Shown piece by piece: positions 23,831 through 34,019 of a stretch of 62,000 nt of DNA (position 1 is the stretch's first letter; each line of letters starts with the position of its first letter). The position numbers and the translations under genes are program-made. The notes under the pieces are model-generated. The model was not told the origin of the DNA and did not search any database. It saw only the letters and a program-made list of their open reading frames with translations. Origin of the DNA: Gnetum montanum. Taxonomy: Eukaryota > Streptophyta > Gnetopsida > Gnetales > Gnetaceae. The stretch lies in assembly GCA_015680685.1 (NCBI GenBank), contig MNCI01014916.1, forward strand, positions 65,891 to 127,890, given 5' to 3'.

Positions 23831-26800
23831 TATGTAGTATGGATTAAGATATGAATGATTCACAGGATTCGCAAACTCTTTTCGATCCATGTCTGCCAAC
23901 TTGAATGCTCCATTCCTGTAGGCTTTTGTGACCATGAATGGACCTTCCTAGTTTGCTCAGAACTTGTTCACATGTTCACAGACATCCTTGAGAACAAGGT
24001 CTCCCTTTTTTACTGGCTTTTGATGTGGGTTTGCATGATGCTTCTGCCATTTCCTATCTTGATATTGCTCAATGCGGCCAAGTGTTTGTGCATGCTCCTC
24101 CTCTATGGAGTCAAGGTCAATGATCCTCTACTCATTGTTCTATGCTTCATTCATGACGTTTGATAGGATCATTTGAAGTGATGGTACCTACAGCTCAAGA
24201 GGTAACACCACTTTAGATCCGTAAATAAGATTGTAAGGAGTTTTACCTGTTGTCGTTCTACATGTCGTTCTGTAAGCCCATAACACATAGAGGATTTTCT
24301 CATGCCATCGTCTCTTGCTACTGCTAAGCATTTTCTTGAGCAAGTTGATGATGGCTTTGTTCATAGCTTCTTCCTATCTGTTTACCTGCAAGTAGTATGG
24401 TGAGGAAAAAGAATTCTTAATGCCAAGGTTGTTGCAGAAGGCTTTGGTTTCCGCACTACTAAATTGTGGCCCATTGTCAATCACAATAATCATGGGAAGC
24501 CCAAACCTTATCACTATGTTATCCAATATAAAGTGGCAAACCTGTTGAGATGTAGTCTTCCTAAAGGGGATAGCCTCTACCCACTTTGTAAAGTACTTAG
24601 TGGCGATGATGATGAAGCTATGCCCTACGAAAGACTTAGGTGTTATAGGTCCTATAATGTCTAGTCCCCATTGTTGGAATGGCCACGTGATCTTCATCAG
24701 GTACAACTTAGTAGGTGAAATGTGTATAATATTTGCATATCGTTGGCACATGTCACAAGTTTTAACCTTGGCAAGGAAATATCATTCCATGTGAGGCCAG
24801 TAATACCCTAGGTGTCTGATTTTTGCTACCATGGCCCTAGGGGCTATGTGTCCACTACATAGTTCTTCATGGACCTCATTAATGATATTTTGCGCTTGTC
24901 CCTCATTTATGCAAGCTAGCAATATCCCATCAAAGGAGCGTTTGCATAAGGCATTTTCTCCCATAAGTACATATTGCCAAGCACACTTGCGGATCACATC
25001 TCTTTGAATAGATGTTAATCCACATGGGGGTTCAACATGTTGCAGGTATGCTTTAATGTTGGAGTACCACTCTTGGATTTTGGCAGTGCTTACAAAGGTG
25101 ACGTCTACCGCTTGAGTGATAGGCTTCATACACTCGGTTATTGAAGCAGGAAAACTTGTGAACAAGTGTGGTGACACATTTAATGCTAGGATGGCCAAGG
25201 CATCTACTACGGTGTTTTCATTGCATGGCATGTGTTGAACGTTCATTGTTGCAAACTGTTTAAGCAAATTTTTGGCTAGGTTGCAATAGGGTTGTATATG
25301 CATAGCTTTATAGGCATAGACCTCAGTGATTTGATTGAAAACAGGTTGTGAATTATCATGAATCGCCAGGTGTTGAATTTTTAATGCTCGTGCTACTAAG
25401 AGATCCTTGAGGAGTCCTTTGTACTCTACCACGTTGCTTGTACAAAGGATCACGAAATGATAAGCAAATGGTTGAATATCCCCAAAGGCGAATGTAATGA
25501 AGATAACTACACTACCACCTCATGTAGTTGAGGTACCGTTGAAATGCAAAGTAGCTTTGAGATGTAATGGGACAACGTTGATTGTGCTAACATGCTTGTC
25601 AAGGAATTTGGGTTCTATGGTTGCCTAATCCTTGACAAGTAAGGTCATGAGTTGGGTAGCTATGGCTTGACCTTTCATCAACAATTGGATCACATAATGC
25701 AAATCGAATTCTAAGGTTATGGCTTTCCATTGGGCTATCCTGCTGCTTTCGTATATATTATTTGTAATAGCCCGAAGTAGATTGGTTTTTCATATTATGT
25801 TGACCTTGCTATAGAATAGGTAATGCCTCCACTTTTTCAATTCAAACACCAGGGTGAGGCAATTTCTTTCCACCTCATTATACTTTGCCTCATATGCTAT
25901 CAATCCATGACTCAGGTAATACACAAGAATCTCAAAGCCGTCATCTCTTCTTTGACATAGCAGTGTTGCAATAGATGTCTCTGAGGTGGCAAGGTAGACG
26001 TAGAAAGGCTTATCCCTCTGTGGTGGGTAAATAGTTGGGAGGTGTAAAAGCTCTTTCTTCNATTTGTCAAGGTCTACTCATATTCTAGATTTCGATACTA
26101 CAAAACCTGGCATGCATCCGGTTCTTACCTCGAAGACATAATTTTTTGGGTTGAGCCATAAGTCATGCATCTGGAAATGTTTGAGGACTACACCTAGATC
26201 ATTTGGATGGTTAGAAACCTCTTTAGATTTGACTGCTATGTCATCCATATAGTCATTCAGTGTTTCTAAGATGTAGTCACTAAAGATGTATGTCATGGCT
26301 CTTTGGTAGGTTGCTCCGGCATTCTTGAGTTCAAAGGGCATTATGGTGTAATAGAAGGTACCCCATGGGATCATGAAAGTGGTTGTTATCTAATGCTCTG
26401 GGTTGATACGAATTTGATTGTATTTGGAGAAACCGTCCATGAAAGATAGTAGAGCATGACCAGCTGTAGTGTCGATGAGTTGATCAATACTCAGCAATTG
26501 GAATTCATCCTTGATCGTTGCTTTGTTCAGATCCAGGAAGTCTATATAGATTTGTATTCCTCCCATTTTCTTAAATGATACAATGATGTTTGACATCCAT
26601 TATGAGTAATCAACTGCCTGGATGAAACCAACCTGATATAGCTTAGTGATTTCATCGTGTATGGCCAGTGCAATCTCTGGTTTAATCTTGCAAGCCTTTT
26701 TCTTAATTGCCTTCACATGTGGGTCTAAGACAATGTTATGCTATATAAGCCTCATATCTAAGCCTGGCATGTCATTATAGGACCATGCAAATACTTTGAT

Positions 26801-27113
26801 GTTTTCTTGAAGGATCTTGGATACATCTTTGTGCATTTCTGAATCTAGGAGGGAGCTAAGTTTCAACGTCTTTATTTCCCCCCTTGGATTTAGTCACAAG
26901 CGTTTCAATGAGAGGGTTTTTAGTTACATCCCCAACCTCTAAATCTAAGGCTTGGATGAGGTGTTCAAGCCAGTTTGGGGATGTTTCTAAGGAAGCGACA
27001 GTGCAATCGATGAATGACTTCCAATCTATTGAATCTTGGTTCAATTGTCTTGTAAGCTCATCATGCGGGACTGCCAAGGCTAGAAGTGAAGGTAGATCAT
27101 GGTGCATGGCCAT
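23828..27113 (-). pseudogene. Element C pol: RT, RNase H, archaeal-type RNase H, integrase (Tat lineage)
   Basis: The best-preserved pol in the window, but with stops, frame changes and one ambiguous base. ATG at 27113 (MAMHHDLPSLLALAVPHDEL). RT: IDFLDLNKATIKDEFQL at about 26550, then ATYQRAMTYIF and an intact YMDD box at 26251-26240. Connection/RNase H1: about 26040-25750, with KPFYVYLATSETSIATLL and an LSHGLIAYEAKYNEVERN phrase. Second RNase H: about 25560-25170, with LHFNGTST where the family has an FDGS-type motif, SNVVEYKGLL, and HDNSQ where GDSQ is usual. Integrase: 24751-23828, with WGLDIIGPITPKSFVG, VIDNGPQFSSAE, EEAMNKAI, LWAYRTTCRTTTGKTPYNL, GDLVLKD and the terminal phrase VNHSYLNPYY. 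The two RNase H domains place it in the Tat lineage. Probably inactive. Confidence 0.88.
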
Positions 27114-27130
27114 TCTTGCTTAACCTACAA
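27111..27130 (-). promoter_or_regulatory. Candidate 3' splice acceptor at the start of pol, element C
   Basis: On the - strand: TTGTTGTAG|GTTAAGCAAG|A|ATG. The first AG ends at 27125. The second ends at 27115 and leaves one base before the ATG at 27113, the same spacing as in element A. The T-rich tract upstream favours the first; frame matching with the gag-protease donor favours the second. Confidence 0.45.
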
Positions 27131-27239
27131 CAATAAGATAAAATCCAAGTCAAGTGATACCTTTCTGTAGTATCAGCACATAGTAAATACTTGCAAAGCA
27201 ATAATGAGATGTGAAATGGTTAAAAGTATTGTCAGCTGT

Positions 27240-27545
27240 GATGCAAAATTCACAAGCTGCCAGTTTAAGGTCATAGTGGACTGCTAACTTGGTTCAATTG
27301 TAAATCGTAACTGTTAGTTTAAGGTATTTTTGGACCATTAATGGGTTGGGTTTGTAAGTTAAAATATTAGTTTAAGGTCTTTGTGGACCGCTAACAGTTT
27401 ATGTTTATAAATCGAAAGTATTAGTTTAAGGTCTTTGTGGATTGTTAACTTGGTCTAATTGCGAGTCGTAACTGTTAGTTTAAGGTCTTTGTGGACCGTT
27501 AATGGGCTATTTTTGCAAAGGTAAGTTGCTAGTTTAAGGTGGGAT
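27240..27545. repeat. ~60-bp tandem array upstream of element C pol
   Basis: Five to six units of the type TTAGTTTAAGGTCTTTGTGG followed by ACCGTTAA and a variable part. It occupies the same place, between pol and the antisense gene, as the ~190-bp arrays of elements A and B. It shares its core with the array at 23420-23830. Confidence 0.8.
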
Positions 27546-27676
27546 GAAGGTTTTGGTTGGGTCCACCTACCATGATGCAAATAGTGTAGTTACACTATGG
27601 CGGGAGTGCTACACTATACGGAGTATCCCATATTAATCAAGGTGTGAAAACGGCAAGTTCTCTCCACCACATTGGC

Positions 27677-27684
27677 TATAAATA
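27677..27684 (+). promoter_or_regulatory. TATA box upstream of the element C antisense gene
   Basis: TATAAATA in the context TTGGCTATAAATAGGGG, 142 bp upstream of the exon 1 ATG at 27819. It is followed by a small palindrome, AGGGGTTTACCCCT. Position and sequence fit a core promoter reading into the antisense gene. Confidence 0.6.
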
Positions 27685-27818
27685 GGGGTTTACCCCTGGT
27701 AAAGTTGTCATTTTTATCATAAGAACATAGAGCCCACATCCAGAGTGTAGACCTATTGTATTGAAAAAGAGCAAGGCGGTTTAGTGTAGTGATTAAGAAA
27801 GAATCTACAACTGAGATA

Positions 27819-30800
27819 ATGGCACCTAAAAAAGAATGCAAACACCTAGCGCTTGCCAAGGTGGATGAGGTGAAAGAGACCTTGGGGCATCCGTCGCAGG
27901 TGCGCATCATAGTACGAGAGGAGACTCTGTTGGCCCGGTAAGTTGCTACACTACCTTTGTTTTCCATGTTGCTATTGTTGTCTCTTCTCTTTTTTTGTTT
28001 TTTTTTCTTCATTTTGAAATTCACATCTTCTATCACCATTTTGGTTTCCATTTTAGCTATTACACCACTGCTATTGCCGATTTAGCTGCGATGGGTGTAC
28101 AGGCGCTATGCTAAGGTTACATGTAGTATTGCCCAGACCGCCATTATTGTGGCTACCTTACCACAGAGGTTTAGGTGATTCTAGCAACCTAGCATGCAAA
28201 TAGCATAGTGTACAACCCTCAGGAGGGTTTGGCCATGCACAAGATTTGGTAACATAATGTGTTTTATGTAGTGTAGCACGAATCATTTTGTATGGCAAAA
28301 GATTGTTTGAAATGGTTATAGCATATTAAATTTTTTTATTTGAAATTCATTGCTGCGCTGATATTCTACACTGCTTGATGGCCATGCTACGCTACAAGTG
28401 TTATTTCATTGCATTACTTGTAATATATTTTTATTTTTTTTGTGCTAAAATTTGCAACCAAGGGCTTATGCTACACTACATGCAAAAAAAAGGTTATGCT
28501 ATGCTATTTGCAAATGGCTAATCATGCTACGTTACATGCGAACTCCACTCAAACATAATGCTAACATTTTCCATTTTGTTGTGCAAGGTGATGTTAAAAC
28601 CCATTCTAATTATCCTAGAAATTGTTGGGGTTTTGTGCTGCCTAAGTGAACTAGTGGCCAACGTTCCTCTGCCCCATGCATGTGTGGAGTAGCTGGCGGT
28701 CTGGTTCAGGGAAGGTGCGTGGGAATTCCTACAATTCCTCTTCCATCACTTTAGTGTGATTTTTTGGTCACACTTGTCAGTGGAGATAGCAGTTGTAATC
28801 ACAAAAATCCTATTTCCTAGGGCAAACTGGTGTATTCTAAAATTTTTAACTGATGGGGCAATTCGGGGCGAACCAGGCAGAGGGGTCCAATCAGTGCCCA
28901 AAAAGATTGAGGCATCTGAGTTGGATTTTGAAAATGCCTGAGTATAGTTGCTATCACCTGTACAACATGTTATTCGTTGCCTGTCACATGAGCACATGTT
29001 TTCAGGACCCACTAGGAACCGTTTACTTTACAGGTGGGTGAGTTCTATAAATGTATTCTGTCACATTATACAATGCATGTTATGCTAGGTAACAATGTTA
29101 ACATTGTATGTGCTTCTTTTTTCTTTTTGTTACTAAGTTTTGTATCGGCAAGGGTGGGCTTCATGGTGATACTAATGCCTTGGCTTTGGTACAAATGGCC
29201 TTGTGGGAGTTTTCCTCTATTGGAAATGTGTGCGTGGCCGTGATAGGCCAATGTGAGGGTGAGTACAAAACCTATCCAACCCGGTACTCCCAGTTTTACA
29301 ATAAATGTAAGGAGGCCAGTTAGTTGGATGAGGGTTGGGCATCCCTTAGGTCAATCACTATTGAATATGTGTTGGTGGATCTCCCACCGTTTTCATCGCT
29401 ATTTAAACCTGGTACACTAGACCATGTGTTCATGTTTGCATGTTCGAGTGTTGTTTCATTTCTCTTTTATTTTTTATGTTTTTTTTGCTTAACTTTTTGT
29501 TTTTTTTTTGTAAACTACTACAGTGGTGAAGAAATCCCAAGAGGTCATGGTGATCACCTCTGGGCATAACGAGGCCAACATTTATTTCAAGCATGGGGAG
29601 GTGGAAGAGACCCAATGTTGGCTCTACAATGGGGTCCCAGAATTGCTTGTCAATCACCTTCGGGATGCTGAGCTCATGGAGTTGTTCTTGGTGATCACCC
29701 AAGCATCTCTGCTATCGAGATGCTTGCCCTAGCCAACTCCTTTTCTAAAAGAGTAGACCTCTTCCACACATGTGTGCATGGTGTGCTAGTGGTGCTCAAC
29801 ATTAATGACCAACTATTCACGTATCTCTTTGGTGTCCCTTTTTATGGCCTCCCCATAGATCAGAAAGGAGGCTAACCATCAAGGGGACATTGATGATTGG
29901 CTAGGGGTAGCAGAGGGCCACAAGGAGATCCATATTGAAGAGGCCAAGATAAGAGTGACCAAAATGGTTTACCCCATCTTCTGTGCTTGTGCTTTCCCCA
30001 AGCTACTCTCTTAAGGAAAAATCATTGGGATCGAGCAAGCTTGGATAATGAGAGAGGTCATGGAAGAGGGGGCCTGTTATAACTAGGCCAAGCATCTCTG
30101 CAACAATTTGTAGGCTGAAATGGTTAAGCATCGTAAGAAGACTGAATCCCATTTTAATGTTCATCATGCCTTTTTTGTACCTTGCTTGCGACACTTTGCA
30201 AAATTCTTAGTAGTCTGTGATAATGGAGTCTAGGTGATACGGGATTGTAACCAAATTTCCAAACCATATATTTTCCAAGTCTTCCATACCATCCAATCCC
30301 AGGCCCCCCAGAAGCTATTGGGGAACAATTTTCAATGATGACCAAGGATTGGGTGGCGTGAAACTTCCATGGACAAGATAGTATAGGAGACACATCCCCT
30401 GCTACTACGGGTAGCGTATCACAGGGGAAACACCTCATTGTGGAGATGGTGGTCACCAAGTTGTAGCACAAAAGGCCTCATTCGGTTGAGGAGACTCCTC
30501 GTACGGATGAACAAGGTTGGTAGAAACTACGGTTTAAGCTTTGCAGGATGTAGCCCCCCATTGGTAAGTGCATCCTCCTTTTATTTGTTGCCTCGTTTGT
30601 TGTTAATTCTTGCTACGCTGTGCTACGCTACCTAGCGTAGCACAACGTAGCATCTATTTTAAGTTAGTATGCTGTTGCCCAATGTGACCACACTTTATTA
30701 ACAAAGGAAGAAGAACAAGAAGAAGGCGAAGCAGAACTGATGGCCCCTAAAATAGGGGTGACTAATAAAGGTGTGGGGGCCCCACTCACAGAGGAAAGGT

Positions 30801-31421
30801 CCTCGGTCAAGAAACAAGGAGCTCCTGCCACAAAGGAAAGGGCTCCTGCTAATGAGGAGAATGCTCTTGCGGATGAGGAGGATGTTCCTGTCGATGAGGA
30901 GGACACTGCTATTGATAAGGAGGACACTCCTACTGATTAGGAAGAGATGGATACCACAGGAAGAAAGGCCTTAGTGAATAAAGAAGAGGCCCTTGTCAAC
31001 CAAAAATAGGCCTCCATTGATGATCCCTTTTCTGAATGTAGTTCAATGCCAGAAGAGCAGATGAACATGGAGGGCATTGCTACGATGTTAAGTTAGCTAG
31101 AAGGAGGGGAGCTACAACTTGATGCTAGTGTGTTTGATCGCATGTTTGATAGTTTGTCGATGGGTGACCCCTCCGCTATCACCCCTGAGGGTTTGCTAGG
31201 TAGGATCTTTACATTTTCATTTGTGTTGCTCATCAACTTTATTGTAGTCCTCTTAGTCATAACTAACATGTTTTGTTATGTAGCAGACACCACTATTGAC
31301 ACTGCAAGACCTTCTTCGATCTACTTACAACCATGGGCTAAGGCCCTTGATAAGGTTGCCTTGATGCAAGGGGTGGTTGAGGACATGATCAAATATCTAA
31401 AGTAGATCGATTCAGAAGTGG
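27819..31421 (+). pseudogene. Element C antisense multi-exon gene (aORF), best copy
   Basis: Function unknown. Antisense to element C pol. Inferred exons: E1 27819-27937 (MAPKKECKHLALAKVDEVK..., donor CG|GTAAGT, phase 2); E2 28057-28168 (tentative, restores phase 0); E3 28588-29037 (VMLKPILIILEIVG, EFLQFLFHHFSVIFWSHL, end GTVYFTGG, donor GTGAGT); E4 29138-29411 (LALVQMALWEFSSIGN); E5 29524-30563 (SFSKRVDLFHTCVHGVLVVL, INDQLFTYLFGVPFYGLP, FPKLLS*GKIIGIEQAW; donor GTAAGT); E6 30707-31199 (acidic, Glu/Asp-rich, EDVPVDEEDTAIDKEDTP); E7 31284-31421 (YLQPWAKALDKVALMQGVV; donor GTGAGT). A TATA box lies 142 bp upstream of the ATG. E4 is 274 nt (275 in B, 273 in A) and E7 138 nt (141, 138). Exons E8 and E9 of copies A and B were not found here; the gene runs into the repeated segment at 31405-32095. 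A frameshift lies near 29697, another within E3 near 28935, and several TAG/TAA stops occur. Confidence 0.75.
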
Positions 31422-32095
31422 GTGAGTGAAGTAGCTATTCTAGGCTGTTAAATGTAGTTCTTCTACTGAAATGGTTTGGCAGAGGAGTCTTTGCATGTTT
31501 CGCCCTTACTATGTTGTGCTAAGCTATGTAGCATAGCATAGTGTAGCACCCTGTTTTGGGAAAATTTTGACTTTGCCTTTGCGTGAACATCTTACCAAAC
31601 TTGTATTCGGACGCTTGATTGATTTTTCAAAGGCTTGCTATGTTGCGCAGCATAGCATAGCATAGCAAACCTCTCCACTAGAAAACTTGTCGAACTGTTT
31701 TGCTCATCCCAAACACCATCAACAACTCCTAGCATAGTTTTTGAGTAGATTGACAGCCAGGAAAATTTTTCAGGTGGGTAGGCTGGAGAGTCCATTGGGC
31801 CTACCATTTTTGGAGATAGAAAACTTGCTAGACTAGACAATGTAATCTTAGTGCGTTCATTTTCTACCAAACGGTCATGAGGCTAGACTTGTGGAAATCC
31901 TTGCCTCAGTTCCAAGACCCTGGTGAAGCAAGAGTGCCTCAAAATTTTATTTTGTTTTAGATATTACTAATTTAAGCATAGAGAGAATATGTTGGTGATG
32001 GAACTACAATGGTGTTTTGTATTCTTTGTTGATGTCTCTCAAGTCAATCCGCTAGACACCAATAAATAAGGGCCAATAAAACACTACCAAAATTC
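31405..32095 (+). repeat. Direct repeat, right copy (pair with 21490-22112)
   Basis: Matches the left copy throughout, but with an insertion of about 55 bp at 31952-32008. It begins within the last 20 bp of aORF exon 7. A 92-codon minus ORF (31870-31592) corresponds to part of the longer ORF in the left copy. Confidence 0.7.
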
Positions 32096-32099
32096 ATGT

Positions 32100-34010
32100 T
32101 GCAAATTCAACTTTCTAGCTTGAGGCTATGTTTCATTGTCAGTGTAAGATATGTAGTACATAAGCTACAATCATGCATATTTCAAATTCTTGAGGCTGAA
32201 AAATTCTTCAAAAATTGCTATTACTTGCTTCTTAAGTGAAAAAAAGGTACCTAATGTCTATATTTGGGCTTGGGAAGGCTAAAAATGCCTTGGAAATGGC
32301 TAAAAATGGCCTTTCCATGGGTTTTTGTAGGGTTATAGCTCCAATTATGATGGAGCCATTTTCAATAGGCTTAGTAGCTATAGTAGTTAGCATAGACACC
32401 ATCGAGATGTAGCAGAAGTACAACATTGGAATTGTCAAGATGGCCATTTCTTCAACAACAGGTAGTATAGTTGTCACAAGGCAATAATAGTCAGTGCAAA
32501 TAGCACTTTCCACAATAGTTTATACCATTTTTATAGTTTCCATCTATCTTTTCGTCTACCACCACTTTTTCCTTTTTTAAAGCCTTCAACATAGTTACAA
32601 AATCCTATTTACTATCTATAGTAAACAGATGGATTTTGTAGGTGTATTCCATTCTGGACTTACCACCAAAACCAACTACAATGGTAGTAAATAACCAACT
32701 ACACTTATAGTAGATGGAAACTACAATGATAAGTGATCGTTGACCACTACTAACATTTCCAAAGCCTTCAACATAATCACAAAAGTCCATCTACTAGTTA
32801 TTGTAAATAAATGGGTTTTATGGATGTAGTCCATTATACACTTTCCACAAACAGGAACTACACTAACAATAGTTGATGGAATACATTGGCAATAATAAAT
32901 ATTGCAAATCCACAATCAATACTAATTTGTTATAAATTAATGGCAATCAATAGTAGATCCAAAAATGTAATCCTAAACCTATAAATACCCAGCATCAACA
33001 CCATTAGTTGGTTTTGAATTTCAACATTTTTGGCATCATATATCATAATTCTGAATTTTAGCATTTGCATCTCATACAATAGTTCCCAACTCTTAGCAAT
33101 TTTTGCATTCACACCTATTCCAAATTTTGGCACTCTAAGCACTTTGATACTTTAGCCTTTCAAAACCATTTTACAACAATAGCATTTTCCATTTTCATGG
33201 CCATCTCCATTACTCATCAAATCCCATTGTAACCAAACTACATTTTTAGTAGTAGAAATTAGCACTACACTAGGCATAGACACCCTCATGTAATTATCAT
33301 TGTTGCTAAAAGTGCAAGCCCCATCCCATTTCCACCTCCATTAGTAGCCATCAAAACCCATTGTAGCTATTACATCCTCACCTACTAGTTCCATTTGGTG
33401 GTAGAAACTAGGACTAGATTGGGCATAAAGACTCCCATGTAGTTTCTGTTACTCCAAACATGTAATACCAATCCCATTCCCACGTAATATATTTGGTGAA
33501 AACTAATAAAAAGTTTTAGTAGGTTAAAACTGGGAAGAAACCACATTGTGGAAGTAGCCTTCTCCAATGGACTTCAATCTTTGACAAGTAACTTCCTATG
33601 CCCTTGGCACAAACCTGTACACCATGAACTTAATCTTTATTTATAAACTTCTATAAATTTGGTGGTTCATGTTGAGAAAATTTTTATTTTAGTTTCCATT
33701 TCTACATTTATTTCTATAACTAAAATTCCATTTTATATTTCCATTTTTAGTAGGCCATCTTTATCTACATTACCATTTACATTTAGAATTCTAAAACCAT
33801 TCCCATTTGACATTCCGTAAGTTCCTAGATGATTAACAAGACCATATAGGGTATCCTAGATTTCATTTTCATAAAGGCCCTTGGGATTTGGCATTAAGAC
33901 TATTATAGAACTTAGATCTTTTAATTTTCCCCATTCTAGCAACCAAGATTTCTAGCACCAACATATATCAACAGATTTTTCGAGTCTATTCTTTTCTAGG
34001 AAAGTGCTCT
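32100..34010 (+). other. LTR-like relic related to the 5' region of element B and to 2.7-2.96 kb
   Basis: No coding frame. 32650-32760 resembles 2780-2890 (CTACACT/GGTAGTA repeats). 33600-33990 resembles 42600-42920: a T-rich stretch, then a TAAGTTCCTAGATGATT-type phrase, then CTAGGGTA-like sequence, ending near CTAGCACC. This suggests an LTR plus leader of the A/B element family, probably cut by later insertions. Confidence 0.45.
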
Positions 34011-34019
34011 TGCCTTTAT

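Noticed and set aside
29430-29702. Minus-strand 90-aa ORF at 29430-29702
   Set aside because: Shadow of antisense exon 5 of element C, which matches copies A and B on the other strand.
21529-31941. The 0.6-kb direct repeats as standard TG...CA LTRs of element C
   Set aside because: TG/CA ends can be proposed for the left copy only; no PBS or polypurine tract is adjacent, similarity continues past the proposed edge, and the right copy abuts an exon of the antisense gene. Kept as a repeat, not called an LTR.
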